64,000 bases of DNA from Streptomyces sclerotialus (GTDB lineage Bacteria > Actinomycetota > Actinomycetes > Streptomycetales > Streptomycetaceae). The stretch is taken from assembly GCA_000719105.1 (NCBI GenBank), contig JODX01000016.1, forward strand, positions 1 through 64,000, written 5' to 3'. The notes under the pieces are model-generated. The model was not told the DNA's origin and ran no database searches. It saw only the letters and a list, made by a program, of their open reading frames with translations. The translations under genes were made by a program, and so were the position numbers. The first letter of the stretch is position 1. Each line of letters starts with the position of its first letter. This document shows positions 26,669 through 37,053 of the stretch, piece by piece.

Positions 26669-27796
26669 TCAGTCGACTATCACCAGCTCCCGCGAGGTGG
26701 TGTTGAGGCGGCGCCCGCCGTCCTCGGTCACGGTCACGATGTCCTCGATGCGCACGCCGAAGCGGCCGGGCAGATAGATGCCGGGTTCCACGGAAAAGCA
26801 CATGCCGGGCACCAGGGGCCGCTCCTCGCCCTCGACCATGTACGGCGGCTCGTGGGTGGTGACGCCGATGCCGTGCCCGGTGCGGTGGACGAAGTACGCG
26901 CCGTACCCGGCCTCGTCGATGACGGCGCGGGCGGCCCGGTCGACGTCCTGGCAGGCGGCGCCCGGCCGGACGGCGCGGCAGCCCTCCTCCTGCGCGGCGC
27001 GCACGATGTCGTGCACCCGGCGCTCCTCGGCGTCCGGCTCGCCGACGTGCACCGTACGGGAGGTGTCGGAGCCGTACCCGTCCTTCAGGCCGCCGAAGTC
27101 GAGGACCACCATGTCACCGCGCTCGATGGTCCGCGCGCCGGGCTCGTGGTGCGGGTTGGCGCCGTTGGGGCCCGAGGCGACGATGGTGAAGTCGACCTGG
27201 GAGTGCCCGAAGCGCCGCAGCAGCTCCGCCAGGTCGGCCGCGACGTCGGTCTCCCGCCGCCCGGCGAAGGGCACCTTCCGGATCTCCTCGAACGTGGCGT
27301 CGGCGGCGGCTCCCGCGGCGGCCAGGCGGTCCAGCTCCGCCGCGTCCTTGACCGCCCGCAGCATGGGCAGGGACTCCGTGAGGGACACGTACCCCGTGTC
27401 CGGCAGCCGCTGCTGCAGGCCGAGGAGGTGCATCGCCCAGGTGTTGTCGCTGACGGCGTAGCGGCCGGTGCCGCCGCCGGCGGGGCCGAGCAGGGACACG
27501 GCAGCCGCGTACGGGTCCTGGCCGTCCGTCCAGTCGCGCAGGGCGAGCGCCGGTGCCGCCCGGGCCGCGTCGGGTGCCTCCAGGGCCGGCACCACCAGGA
27601 CGGGGTCCTCCCCGGGCCGCAGCACCAGCATCGTGAGCCGCTCGGTCTCCACCGGCCGGTACCCCGTCAGCCAGACGAGGTCGGGCCCGGGCGCGACCAG
27701 GACGCCGTCGAGCCCGGCGGCCGCGGCGGCCGACTCCGCGCGCCGCATCCGGGCCGCGTGGTCGTCGGCGGTGAAGGGCGCGGGCGTCTCGGTCAT
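26669..27796 (-). CDS. M24 family Xaa-Pro aminopeptidase
   Basis: A 375-residue pita-bread-fold metallopeptidase. The N-terminal creatinase-like domain (residues 10-140, LDGVLVAPGPDLVWLTGYRP) is followed by the catalytic domain with all five metal ligands: VVLDFGG (Asp), YGSDTSRT (Asp), GHGIGV (His), FSVEPGIYLPG (Glu) and VRIEDIVTV (Glu). It should remove N-terminal residues before proline in cytoplasmic peptides. The start ATG 27796 is just upstream of the conserved region. It lies downstream of geoA on the same strand, 154 bases away, with no obvious functional link. Confidence 0.9.
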   Translation of the reverse strand: MTETPAPFTADDHAARMRRAESAAAAAGLDGVLVAPGPDLVWLTGYRPVETERLTMLVLRPGEDPVLVVPALEAPDAARAAPALALRDWTDGQDPYAAAVSLLGPAGGGTGRYAVSDNTWAMHLLGLQQRLPDTGYVSLTESLPMLRAVKDAAELDRLAAAGAAADATFEEIRKVPFAGRRETDVAADLAELLRRFGHSQVDFTIVASGPNGANPHHEPGARTIERGDMVVLDFGGLKDGYGSDTSRTVHVGEPDAEERRVHDIVRAAQEEGCRAVRPGAACQDVDRAARAVIDEAGYGAYFVHRTGHGIGVTTHEPPYMVEGEERPLVPGMCFSVEPGIYLPGRFGVRIEDIVTVTEDGGRRLNTTSRELVIVD

Positions 27797-27950
27797 GTGC
27801 TCCTCCGTTGCTCCGTACGTCCTCGGTCTCCCAGGTCTACGGGCAGCATCCTGCCCCTCCGCCGCGGCGCGCGCGAGCCGGTTGCGCCGTGGCGCCGGCC
27901 CGGACCCGCGCACGGCGCCCCGGGCGGGCCGGCGGCAGCGGGCGCGGCCG

Positions 27951-30176
<2,226 letters not shown>

Positions 30177-30249
30177 TTACCCGTACCCCTCGGGCAGCAC
30201 CCGCGGACCGGGACATGATCCCACCATCGCGTGAACCCGGGGCAGGAGG

Positions 30250-31404
30250 TTACGGCCGCACCTGGATCAGCGCGTGCGTGCCGCTCGTCCGCCAGCGCTG
30301 TCCCTCCGCGGCGACGAGCCGGGCCTCCGTGTCCGGGGCGAGTCCGGTGATCACATCCGACTTGAGGGTGCGCAGCGCGGCGACCGGGCCGGGGAAGTAC
30401 GCCGTCACGTCGGCGAACGGCGTGGTGGGCGGCCACCTGCGGTCGCCCACCAGACGGCGGTAGTTGAGGTCGCCCTTCATGACGGTGACGTCGGCGGCCG
30501 CGAACTCCGCACGGAGGTCGTCCGGTAGCTCCGCGTACGGCAGCGGACCGCAGGAGAAGGGATGGGCGCGCAGGGTGATCCGGCCGTCGGCCAGCGCGGC
30601 CCACAGGCGCCGGCCGTGCTCCGTGCCGGCGTCGGTCAGGTGGCGTACGGCGTCGACGACGTCGGCGGTCGTGGCGTCGGAGACGTAGTACGGGTACGGC
30701 TTCACGTGCAGCACCGCCCGCTCGATGTGGCCGTGGAGCAGCAGGTGGTCGACGAGGAGGAGGTCGGGGACGAGTTCGCGGCCCGCGTTGTCGGCGACGA
30801 GGACCAGTGTCCCGGCCCCGGTGAGCAGCCGCCACAGCGCGTCGCCGTCGTCCGCGACCAGCTCGGCGACGCTCGCCTCGCCGTCGTCCTTCTGGATGCG
30901 GAAGCCGAGGTCGGCGCGGTTGCCCCAGAGCGAGCCGTGCAGCAGGGCCGTGCGCTGCTCCTCGGGGGACAGGGCGCCGAGCCGGTCCAGGGCGGTGATC
31001 TCCTCCCGCGCCTCCGGGCCGGCCAGCTCGGCGAGCTTGAAGGGGCGGAACGGGTCGACGCCCTGCCACGGGCCCGGCCCGAAGTACCCGACGGCGCGCA
31101 GGAGCCGGCGGTAGAAGTAGCTCTCCGACCACAGGAACGGCACCTCGAACCAGGACCGGCCGACGTACGCGTCCACGCCCCACGCCGCCCACCAGGCGTC
31201 GCCGTCCAGGGCCTCGACCGTGCCCTCGACGGCGCTCTCGAGCAGGGCGTCCAGCGCGCGGTGCTGTCCGGGGCCGTACGGGAAGGCGTCGCGCACCCTG
31301 CGGATGAGCGCGGGGTGGCGTTCGGCGAGCACGCTGTGCGGGAAGGACTCCGGGCCGGCGCTGGTGATCACGGAGGCTTCGGGCACATCGGGGGCGTCAG
31401 GCAT
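30250..31404 (-). CDS. ARMT1/DUF89-type damage-control phosphatase
   Basis: A 384-residue protein of the DUF89 family, metal-dependent phosphatases thought to remove damaged or surplus sugar phosphates. Motifs visible are LLHGSLWGNRADLGF (substrate loop), TLVLVADNAGRELVPDLLL (Asp-Asn metal ligands) and VTVMKGDLNYRRLVGDRRW (Asp and Asn). The N-terminal helical part (about 1-150) includes DAWWAAWGVDAYVGRSWFEV. The start is ATG 31404. It overlaps the stop of the upstream zinc-ribbon membrane gene by 8 bases, implying co-translation. The physiological substrate is unknown. Confidence 0.83.
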   Translation of the reverse strand: MPDAPDVPEASVITSAGPESFPHSVLAERHPALIRRVRDAFPYGPGQHRALDALLESAVEGTVEALDGDAWWAAWGVDAYVGRSWFEVPFLWSESYFYRRLLRAVGYFGPGPWQGVDPFRPFKLAELAGPEAREEITALDRLGALSPEEQRTALLHGSLWGNRADLGFRIQKDDGEASVAELVADDGDALWRLLTGAGTLVLVADNAGRELVPDLLLVDHLLLHGHIERAVLHVKPYPYYVSDATTADVVDAVRHLTDAGTEHGRRLWAALADGRITLRAHPFSCGPLPYAELPDDLRAEFAAADVTVMKGDLNYRRLVGDRRWPPTTPFADVTAYFPGPVAALRTLKSDVITGLAPDTEARLVAAEGQRWRTSGTHALIQVRP

Positions 31405-31972
31405 GGTCCGATACTCCACCCGGCCGTGCCGGGTCGACGGGAGGCAGGGCCACGTCCTTGACCCGCTGGGCGAGCTGCTTGCCGAAACCGGCCTCGGTCC
31501 ACACGTACTTCTGGAACTGCTCGGGCGTCACCGGCCGGCGCCAGGGGACACCGCCCGGGAAGAAGACCGACGCGCACCCGGAGCAGTAGGCGGCCGAGCG
31601 CCACAGCGCGTCGGCGCGGGGCCCTCCCGTCGCCTCCACGCGCCGCTCGCGGATCTCGCCGACGACGGCGCAGACCGTGACGACGAACATCAGCGCCGCC
31701 AGCACCGAGCCGCCGATCGTGTAGAGCTGTTTGTCGTTCGTGATGCCCTCGTGGGCGAGGGCACCGCCCACAGCGGTCAGCAGCAGCCCCTCGACGGTGT
31801 GCGCAAAGGTGTCGAACCGGGAGGTGACGCCCGGCTGCTTCGCCAGCCGGTCGGACAGGCGGCTGCGTACGGACTCCTGGTCGGCGCAGGTGTCCGGCAC
31901 GGTACGCACCGCGGATCCCCCACAGCCAGGACATGTCATCCCCACGGCCCACGGGGCCACTTCGCTCTCCAT
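31397..31972 (-). CDS. Membrane protein with zinc-ribbon-like Cys pairs, unknown function
   Basis: A 191-residue protein I do not recognise. It opens with a Cys pair (MTCPGCGGSAVRTV) that could begin a zinc ribbon. A possible second pair, CSGC, lies near residue 135 in AAYCSGCASVFFPGG. Two hydrophobic segments lie between (TVEGLLLTAVGGALAHEG and LYTIGGSVLAALMFVVTV), predicting two membrane spans with both Cys pairs on the same side. The start is ATG 31972. Its stop overlaps the ARMT1 start by 8 bases, so the two are probably an operon. Confidence 0.6.
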   Translation of the reverse strand: MESEVAPWAVGMTCPGCGGSAVRTVPDTCADQESVRSRLSDRLAKQPGVTSRFDTFAHTVEGLLLTAVGGALAHEGITNDKQLYTIGGSVLAALMFVVTVCAVVGEIRERRVEATGGPRADALWRSAAYCSGCASVFFPGGVPWRRPVTPEQFQKYVWTEAGFGKQLAQRVKDVALPPVDPARPGGVSDHA

Positions 31973-32123
31973 GGCCCCTACGCTAACGGCCGGCTCTCCG
32001 GGCACCCGACCCCCCTCCCACCGCGTATGCGCCGCCACGCCGGAAACGGTGCCGCCGCACCGTAGCGCGAGCGGCCACATGGGTGTTTGAGTCATGTGCA
32101 CCTGCGAGGACAGGGAGGATCCC

Positions 32124-33386
32124 ATGGGAACAGCCCGAGAGACCGACGCCCCCTTGACCATCGACGTGACCGGCCGCGACATCCACGGCGAGGCCGCCCG
32201 GATCCGTGCGAGAGGGCCGCTGACCCTCGTGGAGCTCCCGGGGCGGGTGGAGGCGTGGGCGGTCAGCAGCCCCGAGCTGCTCAAGCGGCTGCTCACGGAC
32301 TCCAGGGTGTCGAAGGACCCGCGTCGGCACTGGACCCGGTTCAGGGAGGGGGACATCACCCCGGACTGGCCGCTGTTCACCTGGGTCGCCGTGCGGAACA
32401 TGTTCACCGCGTACGGCGGCGAGCACAGGCGGCTGCGCACCCTGATAGCGAAGGCGTTCACGGCCCGCCGCACGGCCGCGCTCCGGCCCCGGATCGAGGA
32501 GATCACCGAGAACCTCCTGGACCGGGTCGAGGAGGCCGCGCGCCGGTCAGGCGTCGTCGACCTGCGGGAAAAGTTCTGCTATCCGCTGCCGATCCAGGTG
32601 ATCGGTGAGCTGTTCGGTGTGCCCGAGCGCCTCGCGGGTGATCTGCGGCACCTGGTGGACCGCCTCTTCGACACGTCCGCCGACCCGGGTGAGATGACCG
32701 CCGCGTACGAGCGGATGTACGGCGTCCTCACCGAACTCGTCGCTCTGAAGCGCACGTCTCCCGGCGACGACCTGACCTCCGGGCTGATCGCTGCCCGTGA
32801 CGAGCAGGGGGACACCCGGCTCAGCGAGGACGAGCTGCTCAACACCCTGGTGCTGTTCATCAGCGCCGGCCACGAGACCACCGTCAACCTCCTCGACAAC
32901 GCGGTCCACGCCCTGCTCACCCACCCCGCGCAGCTGGCCCACGTACGGTCGGGCCGGGCCTCGTGGGACGACGTGGTCGAGGAGACCCTGCGGCAGGACG
33001 CGCCGGTCGCCAGCCTGCCGCTGCGGTACGCCGTCGAGGACCTTCCCCTCCGGGAGCTCGGCGGTCCCGAGGGGACGGTGATCGGCAAGGGTGAGGCGAT
33101 CCTGGCCGCGTACGCCGCCGCCGGGCGTGATCCGCAGCGGCACGGCGAGGACGCCGCGCTCTTCGACGTCACCCGCGTCGACAAGGAGCACCTGGCCTTC
33201 GGGTACGGCGTGCACCGCTGCCTGGGCGCGCCGCTCGGCCGCCTGGAGGCCGCGATCGCCCTGCCCGCCCTGTTCGCACGCTTCCCCGGGCTGCGGCTCG
33301 ACGCCGGCGATGAGGAGTTGGGGCACGTGGAGTCGTTCATCTCCAACGGTCACCGGCGGCTGCCCGTACGCCTCGGCGACGGCTGA
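32124..33386 (+). CDS. Cytochrome P450
   Basis: A 420-residue class I bacterial P450. The I-helix is FISAGHETTVNLLDNAV, the K-helix ExxR is EETLRQDAPV, and the heme-ligand loop is FGYGVHRCLGAPLGR with Cys366. It needs ferredoxin and reductase from elsewhere. ATG 32124 is supported by GGGAGG at 32113-32118, while an upstream GTG (32094) adds ten residues. Substrate is unknown. It lies 1.7 kb upstream of the ketosynthase cassette but is separated from it by a terminator-like hairpin and a convergent gene, so co-transcription is excluded; shared function is only possible. Confidence 0.92.
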   Translation: MGTARETDAPLTIDVTGRDIHGEAARIRARGPLTLVELPGRVEAWAVSSPELLKRLLTDSRVSKDPRRHWTRFREGDITPDWPLFTWVAVRNMFTAYGGEHRRLRTLIAKAFTARRTAALRPRIEEITENLLDRVEEAARRSGVVDLREKFCYPLPIQVIGELFGVPERLAGDLRHLVDRLFDTSADPGEMTAAYERMYGVLTELVALKRTSPGDDLTSGLIAARDEQGDTRLSEDELLNTLVLFISAGHETTVNLLDNAVHALLTHPAQLAHVRSGRASWDDVVEETLRQDAPVASLPLRYAVEDLPLRELGGPEGTVIGKGEAILAAYAAAGRDPQRHGEDAALFDVTRVDKEHLAFGYGVHRCLGAPLGRLEAAIALPALFARFPGLRLDAGDEELGHVESFISNGHRRLPVRLGDG

Positions 33387-33431
33387 GCACCTCGTGGGAC
33401 GCTCCGCCGGGAGCGCCGGCCTGCGGGCGGT

Positions 33432-33479
33432 CCCCGGCCGGTGGCGGTCGGACCCCCGTGCGTCCGCCGCCGGCCGGGG
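33432..33479. terminator. Bidirectional terminator between the P450 and GAF genes
   Basis: Arms 33432-33447 (CCCCGGCCGGTGGCGG) and 33464-33479 form a 16-bp stem with one G-U pair and a 16-base loop. It lies in the 114-base gap between convergent genes. Confidence 0.7.
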
Positions 33480-33500
33480 CGGGTGCGCCGCCCTCGCCCG

Positions 33501-34523
33501 CTAGCCCGGGAACGCGCTCGCGACACCGCCCGCGCCGAGGCGCTCGAACCGCTCCTGGACATTGGCGGCGAACGCCTGCTGCTCGGTGCCGTTGTAGGCC
33601 TGTCCCGTGACGTTCATGGCCACGGTGAGGACTCCGCTGATGGGCGCACCGGGCGAGGTGCGCACCGGGGTGCACAGGAAGCTGAACTCCTGCGGCTGCG
33701 GGACGTCGTACGTGCTGAGCTGCACCCGGGGCAGGGTGGCCGCGCGGCCGGTGTGGAAGGCCTCGTCCATCGCGTTGAAGACGCCGACGGACTCCAGGCC
33801 GGGCAGCGCCATCCGGCCGGGGCTGAACTGCGGCACCATGCCGAAGGCGGCGCCCTGCTTGCCGTTGGCGTAGCGCAGCAGGTGGTGGGCGCCCTCGGTG
33901 AGCATGATCGGGAACGGGGCGCCGTCGAACACGGCGAACAGCTCCTGCTGCTGGGCGAGCAGGCTGTCGCGCAGCTTGAAGTCCGCGAGCAGAGTCTCGG
34001 TGAGCTCCTGCATGCCTTCGCGGATCCTGCGGTCCCAGACCCGGGGCTTGGTGTCGGCGACGCACACGGTGCCGAGGATCATGCCCGTGTTGTCGCGCAG
34101 CGGGGTGCCGAGGTACGAACGCACGCCCATGTCGTTGACCAGCGGGTTGCCCTTGAAGCGCGGGTAGTCGAAGACGTCGTCCAGGGCGAGCTGGGACCCC
34201 TGTGCCACCGCGTGGGGGCAGAACCCGTAGTCGTTGGGCGCCTCACGGGCGACGCTGCTGAGGTCGAAGACGATGCCGCCGCCGTCGGGGTCGGCCTTGT
34301 CGTCGGGCGACGCGGTGGGCACGTACATGCCGCGGAACATCTGCCGCTCGTCGTTGATGAAGTTGACCATGGCGAGCGGGGCCTGGGTGAAGCTGGCCGC
34401 GAGGCGGGCGACACGGTCGAACGTCGCTTCCGCGTCGGAGTTGTTGAGGCCGAGAACCTGCAGCCGCAGCCTGCGCTGCTCGCCCTCGAGGCGCGCCTGG
34501 TCGGATGTCTTGAGGGGATCCAT
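33501..34523 (-). CDS. GAF and PAS-like sensor protein without output domain
   Basis: A 340-residue cytoplasmic protein. Residues 1-25 are a charged helix. Residues 28-170 form a GAF domain (LAASFTQAPLAMVNFIND, YGFCPHAV, YLGTPLRDNTGMILGTVC). Residues 185-325 resemble a PAS domain (LLAQQQELFAVFDGAPFPIML, SFLCTPVRTSPGAPISGVL). No kinase, HTH, GGDEF or phosphatase domain follows, so it probably acts through protein partners. It is divergent from the ketosynthase cassette. The start is ATG 34523; no good ribosome-binding site is visible. Confidence 0.8.
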   Translation of the reverse strand: MDPLKTSDQARLEGEQRRLRLQVLGLNNSDAEATFDRVARLAASFTQAPLAMVNFINDERQMFRGMYVPTASPDDKADPDGGGIVFDLSSVAREAPNDYGFCPHAVAQGSQLALDDVFDYPRFKGNPLVNDMGVRSYLGTPLRDNTGMILGTVCVADTKPRVWDRRIREGMQELTETLLADFKLRDSLLAQQQELFAVFDGAPFPIMLTEGAHHLLRYANGKQGAAFGMVPQFSPGRMALPGLESVGVFNAMDEAFHTGRAATLPRVQLSTYDVPQPQEFSFLCTPVRTSPGAPISGVLTVAMNVTGQAYNGTEQQAFAANVQERFERLGAGGVASAFPG

Positions 34524-35115
34524 GAGGTCAGATGAAAGCAGAATATCGGACTCCGTGAATCACACGCCCGTTGCACTTCGTCTCGTTCTCCACCCCTTCA
34601 ACACCGGTACCCGGGACCCGGATTGCCCCCGATCACCCCACGAAGGCCCTGACCACCGCACCTTCCCCCTCCGTCACACGGCGCTCCGCACAGATGGCCG
34701 ATCTTGGATCCTGTCCAAATATTTCCAGGTTTCAACCTCAGGCGATCACTTCCCGCCATTCCTCCGTCGGAGATCGAGCGGAGCCGAATATGCGTAAGAC
34801 AATCTTCCGGTGGGCCGGTTTTCGACGATCGCGTGCGCGGCCCGCCTGGACGGAAGGGCTCGGGACAGTGGGTCGAGTGCGGTACGAGCTGCGGGCATCC
34901 CACGGCCATGGGGTCCGGAAGACCCTGGCGCACCGGCCGATTTCGCGCCAAGATCCACTTCGTGTACAGCACCGGCCCCGGTACGACGGCGTCCAGGGGT
35001 TCGCCTCACACTCGTAACCCTGTCCCATCCGACCCACTGGTGACTCCGACCGGTGGGCGGACGTCTAGCGCGCCATCGCACACGCACATCGACGAAGCAG
35101 CGAAGGAGAGTTGCG
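34524..35115. promoter_or_regulatory. 592-base divergent intergenic region before the ketosynthase cassette
   Basis: This is the longest gene-free stretch in the window and is locally AT-richer (an AAATATTTCC-containing patch near 34715-34730 and GAATATGCG near 34788). One frame from ATG at about 34791 runs 75 codons to 35017, but its arginine-rich composition and lack of a Shine-Dalgarno make it non-convincing. Promoters for the GAF protein (minus) and the cassette (plus) must lie here. AAGGAG at 35103-35108 is the ribosome-binding site of the ketosynthase gene. Confidence 0.5.
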
Positions 35116-37053
35116 TTGAAGAAGTCGGACGTGGACGCACGGTCGGTCGCGGTGATCGGCATGGCCTGCCGGCTGCCGGGTGCCTCCGGGACCGATGAGC
35201 TGTGGTCCCTGCTGCGGGACGGCGTGGACGCCACCGGCGAGACACCGTCCGACCGTTACGACGCGGACGCCCTCCACGACCCCCGCCCGGGGCCCGGGAA
35301 ACTCGCCAGCCGGCGCGCCGGGTACGTCGCCGCCGCCGACTTCGACGCCGAGTTCTTCGGCATGTCGCCCACGGAGGCGGTCGAACTCGATCCACAGCAG
35401 CGGCTGTTGCTGATGACGGCGTGGGAGGCGCTGGAGGACGCCGGCCGACGGCCCGACCTGCTCGCGGGCAGCCGTACCGGCGTCTTCGTGGGCGCCGCCC
35501 GCACCGACTACCTGGAGCTGGCACTCCGCCGGGGGCCTCAGGCGGCGACGGCGGCCCAGTTGCTGAACTTCCGCTCGCTGCTGTCCGCCCGGCTGTCGCA
35601 CTTCTTCGATCTCCGCGGCCCCAGTGTTGTCGTGGACACCGCGTGCTCCTCGTCGCTGACCGCCGTGCACCAGGCGGTGCAGAGCATCCGCGCCGGGGAG
35701 AGCCCCCTCGCCCTGGTGGCCGGGGTGAACCTCACGCTGCGCCCGGACGAGGGGCTGGCGATGACCGCGGCCGGGTCCATGGCCGCCGACGGCCGCAGCA
35801 GGTTCGGCGACGCGGACGCCGACGGGCACGCGCCCAGTGACGCGGTCGCCGTCGTCGTGCTGAAACCGCTGGCCGCCGCCCTCGCCGACGGCGACCGCAT
35901 CCGCGCCGTCATCCAGGGCAGCGCCGTCGGCAACGACGGCGGCACCAGCGACTCGGTGCTCAACCCCTCGCTCACCGGACAGCTCGAAGTGCTGCGCTGG
36001 GCGTACGAGGACGCCGGTGTCGATCCCGCCGACGTGGACTACGTGGAGGCACACGGATCGGGCTCCCCCGCCCTGGACCCGCTGGAGCTCACCGCGCTCG
36101 GCGAGGTGCTGGGCCGGGGGCGCCCCGCCGACCGGCCGCTGCTGGTGGGCTCCGTGAAGACGAACGTCGGGCACGCCGAGGCCGCCGGCGGTCTCGCCGG
36201 GCTGATCAAGGCGGTGCTGTGCCTGGAGCACGGGCAGGTGCCGCCCAGCCTGCACCTGGACACCCCGAACCCGCGGGTCGACTGGGACCGGCTGCCGCTG
36301 GTGGTGCCGCGCACCCTCCAGCACCTGCCCGACCGGGACCGCCCGGCCGTCGTGGGCGTCTCCGGGCAGGGCTCCTCCGCGCTCAACGCGCACGTGGTGC
36401 TGCGCCGGGCGGACCCTCCGGGAGTCCGCGCCAGGGAGCCGAGGCCCGGCAAGGCGTACGTCCTCCCGCTCTCCGCCCGCACCCCCGCCGCCCTCACCGC
36501 GCTCGCCCGGCGCTACGCCGACTACCTGCGCCCGGGCGGTGCGGGCGGGGCGTACTTCCTGCGGGACATCTGCTTCAGCGCGGCCACCCGCCGGCAGCAC
36601 CACCCGTACCGGCTGGCCGTCGTCGGCTCCTCCCACGAGGAACTGGCCGCCGCGCTCACCGGCACCCGCACGGGTCCGGTCCGCACCTGTGAGGCGGCCG
36701 ACCGCTACCGCGCGGGAGCGGACGTGGACTGGGAGGCGGAGTTCAAGAAGGGCGGCACCTACGTACCGCTGCCGCTCTACGCCTGGCAGACCGAACGGTA
36801 CTGGCCCGGCGAGGAGCAGCACTCCGACGACGGCGGCGACCTCTCCACCTGGGTACTGCGCGAGCACGCCCGCACCGGCTTCGACGACGGCTCCACGCTC
36901 ACCGAGATAGGCATCGACTCGCTTGCCCGGCTGCGCATCGTGGTGGAGCTGACGAAACGTTCCGGCCGTGAGGTCGACCCGGAGGAGTTCGGCCGGCTGC
37001 GCACGGTGGGCGAGCTGCGCGCATGGACCCGGACGCTGGAGGCCGCGGCGTGA
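35116..37053 (+). CDS. Ketosynthase-ACP protein lacking an acyltransferase domain
   Basis: A 645-residue modular-PKS-like protein. Residues 10-435 are a ketosynthase with Cys177 (VVDTACSSSL), His313 (VEAHGSGS, normally HGTGT) and His353 (SVKTNVGHAEAAGG), so the Cys-His-His triad is complete. Residues 435-570 hold a shortened linker ending YVPLPLYAWQTERYW, which in normal modules follows an AT domain; the AT itself is absent. Residues 575-645 are a carrier domain with phosphopantetheine Ser602 in EIGIDSLARL. The start is TTG 35116, chosen for AAGGAG seven bases upstream. The stop overlaps the adenylation gene (GTGA). Extender units must come from a trans-acting AT or from the adenylation enzyme. 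Confidence 0.85.
   Translation: MKKSDVDARSVAVIGMACRLPGASGTDELWSLLRDGVDATGETPSDRYDADALHDPRPGPGKLASRRAGYVAAADFDAEFFGMSPTEAVELDPQQRLLLMTAWEALEDAGRRPDLLAGSRTGVFVGAARTDYLELALRRGPQAATAAQLLNFRSLLSARLSHFFDLRGPSVVVDTACSSSLTAVHQAVQSIRAGESPLALVAGVNLTLRPDEGLAMTAAGSMAADGRSRFGDADADGHAPSDAVAVVVLKPLAAALADGDRIRAVIQGSAVGNDGGTSDSVLNPSLTGQLEVLRWAYEDAGVDPADVDYVEAHGSGSPALDPLELTALGEVLGRGRPADRPLLVGSVKTNVGHAEAAGGLAGLIKAVLCLEHGQVPPSLHLDTPNPRVDWDRLPLVVPRTLQHLPDRDRPAVVGVSGQGSSALNAHVVLRRADPPGVRAREPRPGKAYVLPLSARTPAALTALARRYADYLRPGGAGGAYFLRDICFSAATRRQHHPYRLAVVGSSHEELAAALTGTRTGPVRTCEAADRYRAGADVDWEAEFKKGGTYVPLPLYAWQTERYWPGEEQHSDDGGDLSTWVLREHARTGFDDGSTLTEIGIDSLARLRIVVELTKRSGREVDPEEFGRLRTVGELRAWTRTLEAAA

Noticed and set aside
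32124..33386. P450 as part of the ketosynthase cassette or of the conservon
   Set aside because: A bidirectional hairpin and the convergent GAF gene separate it from the cassette, and conservon P450s normally follow the GTPase gene directly.
34791..35017. A 75-codon frame in the region upstream of the ketosynthase gene
   Set aside because: No Shine-Dalgarno, arginine/histidine-rich shadow-like composition and no recognisable domain.
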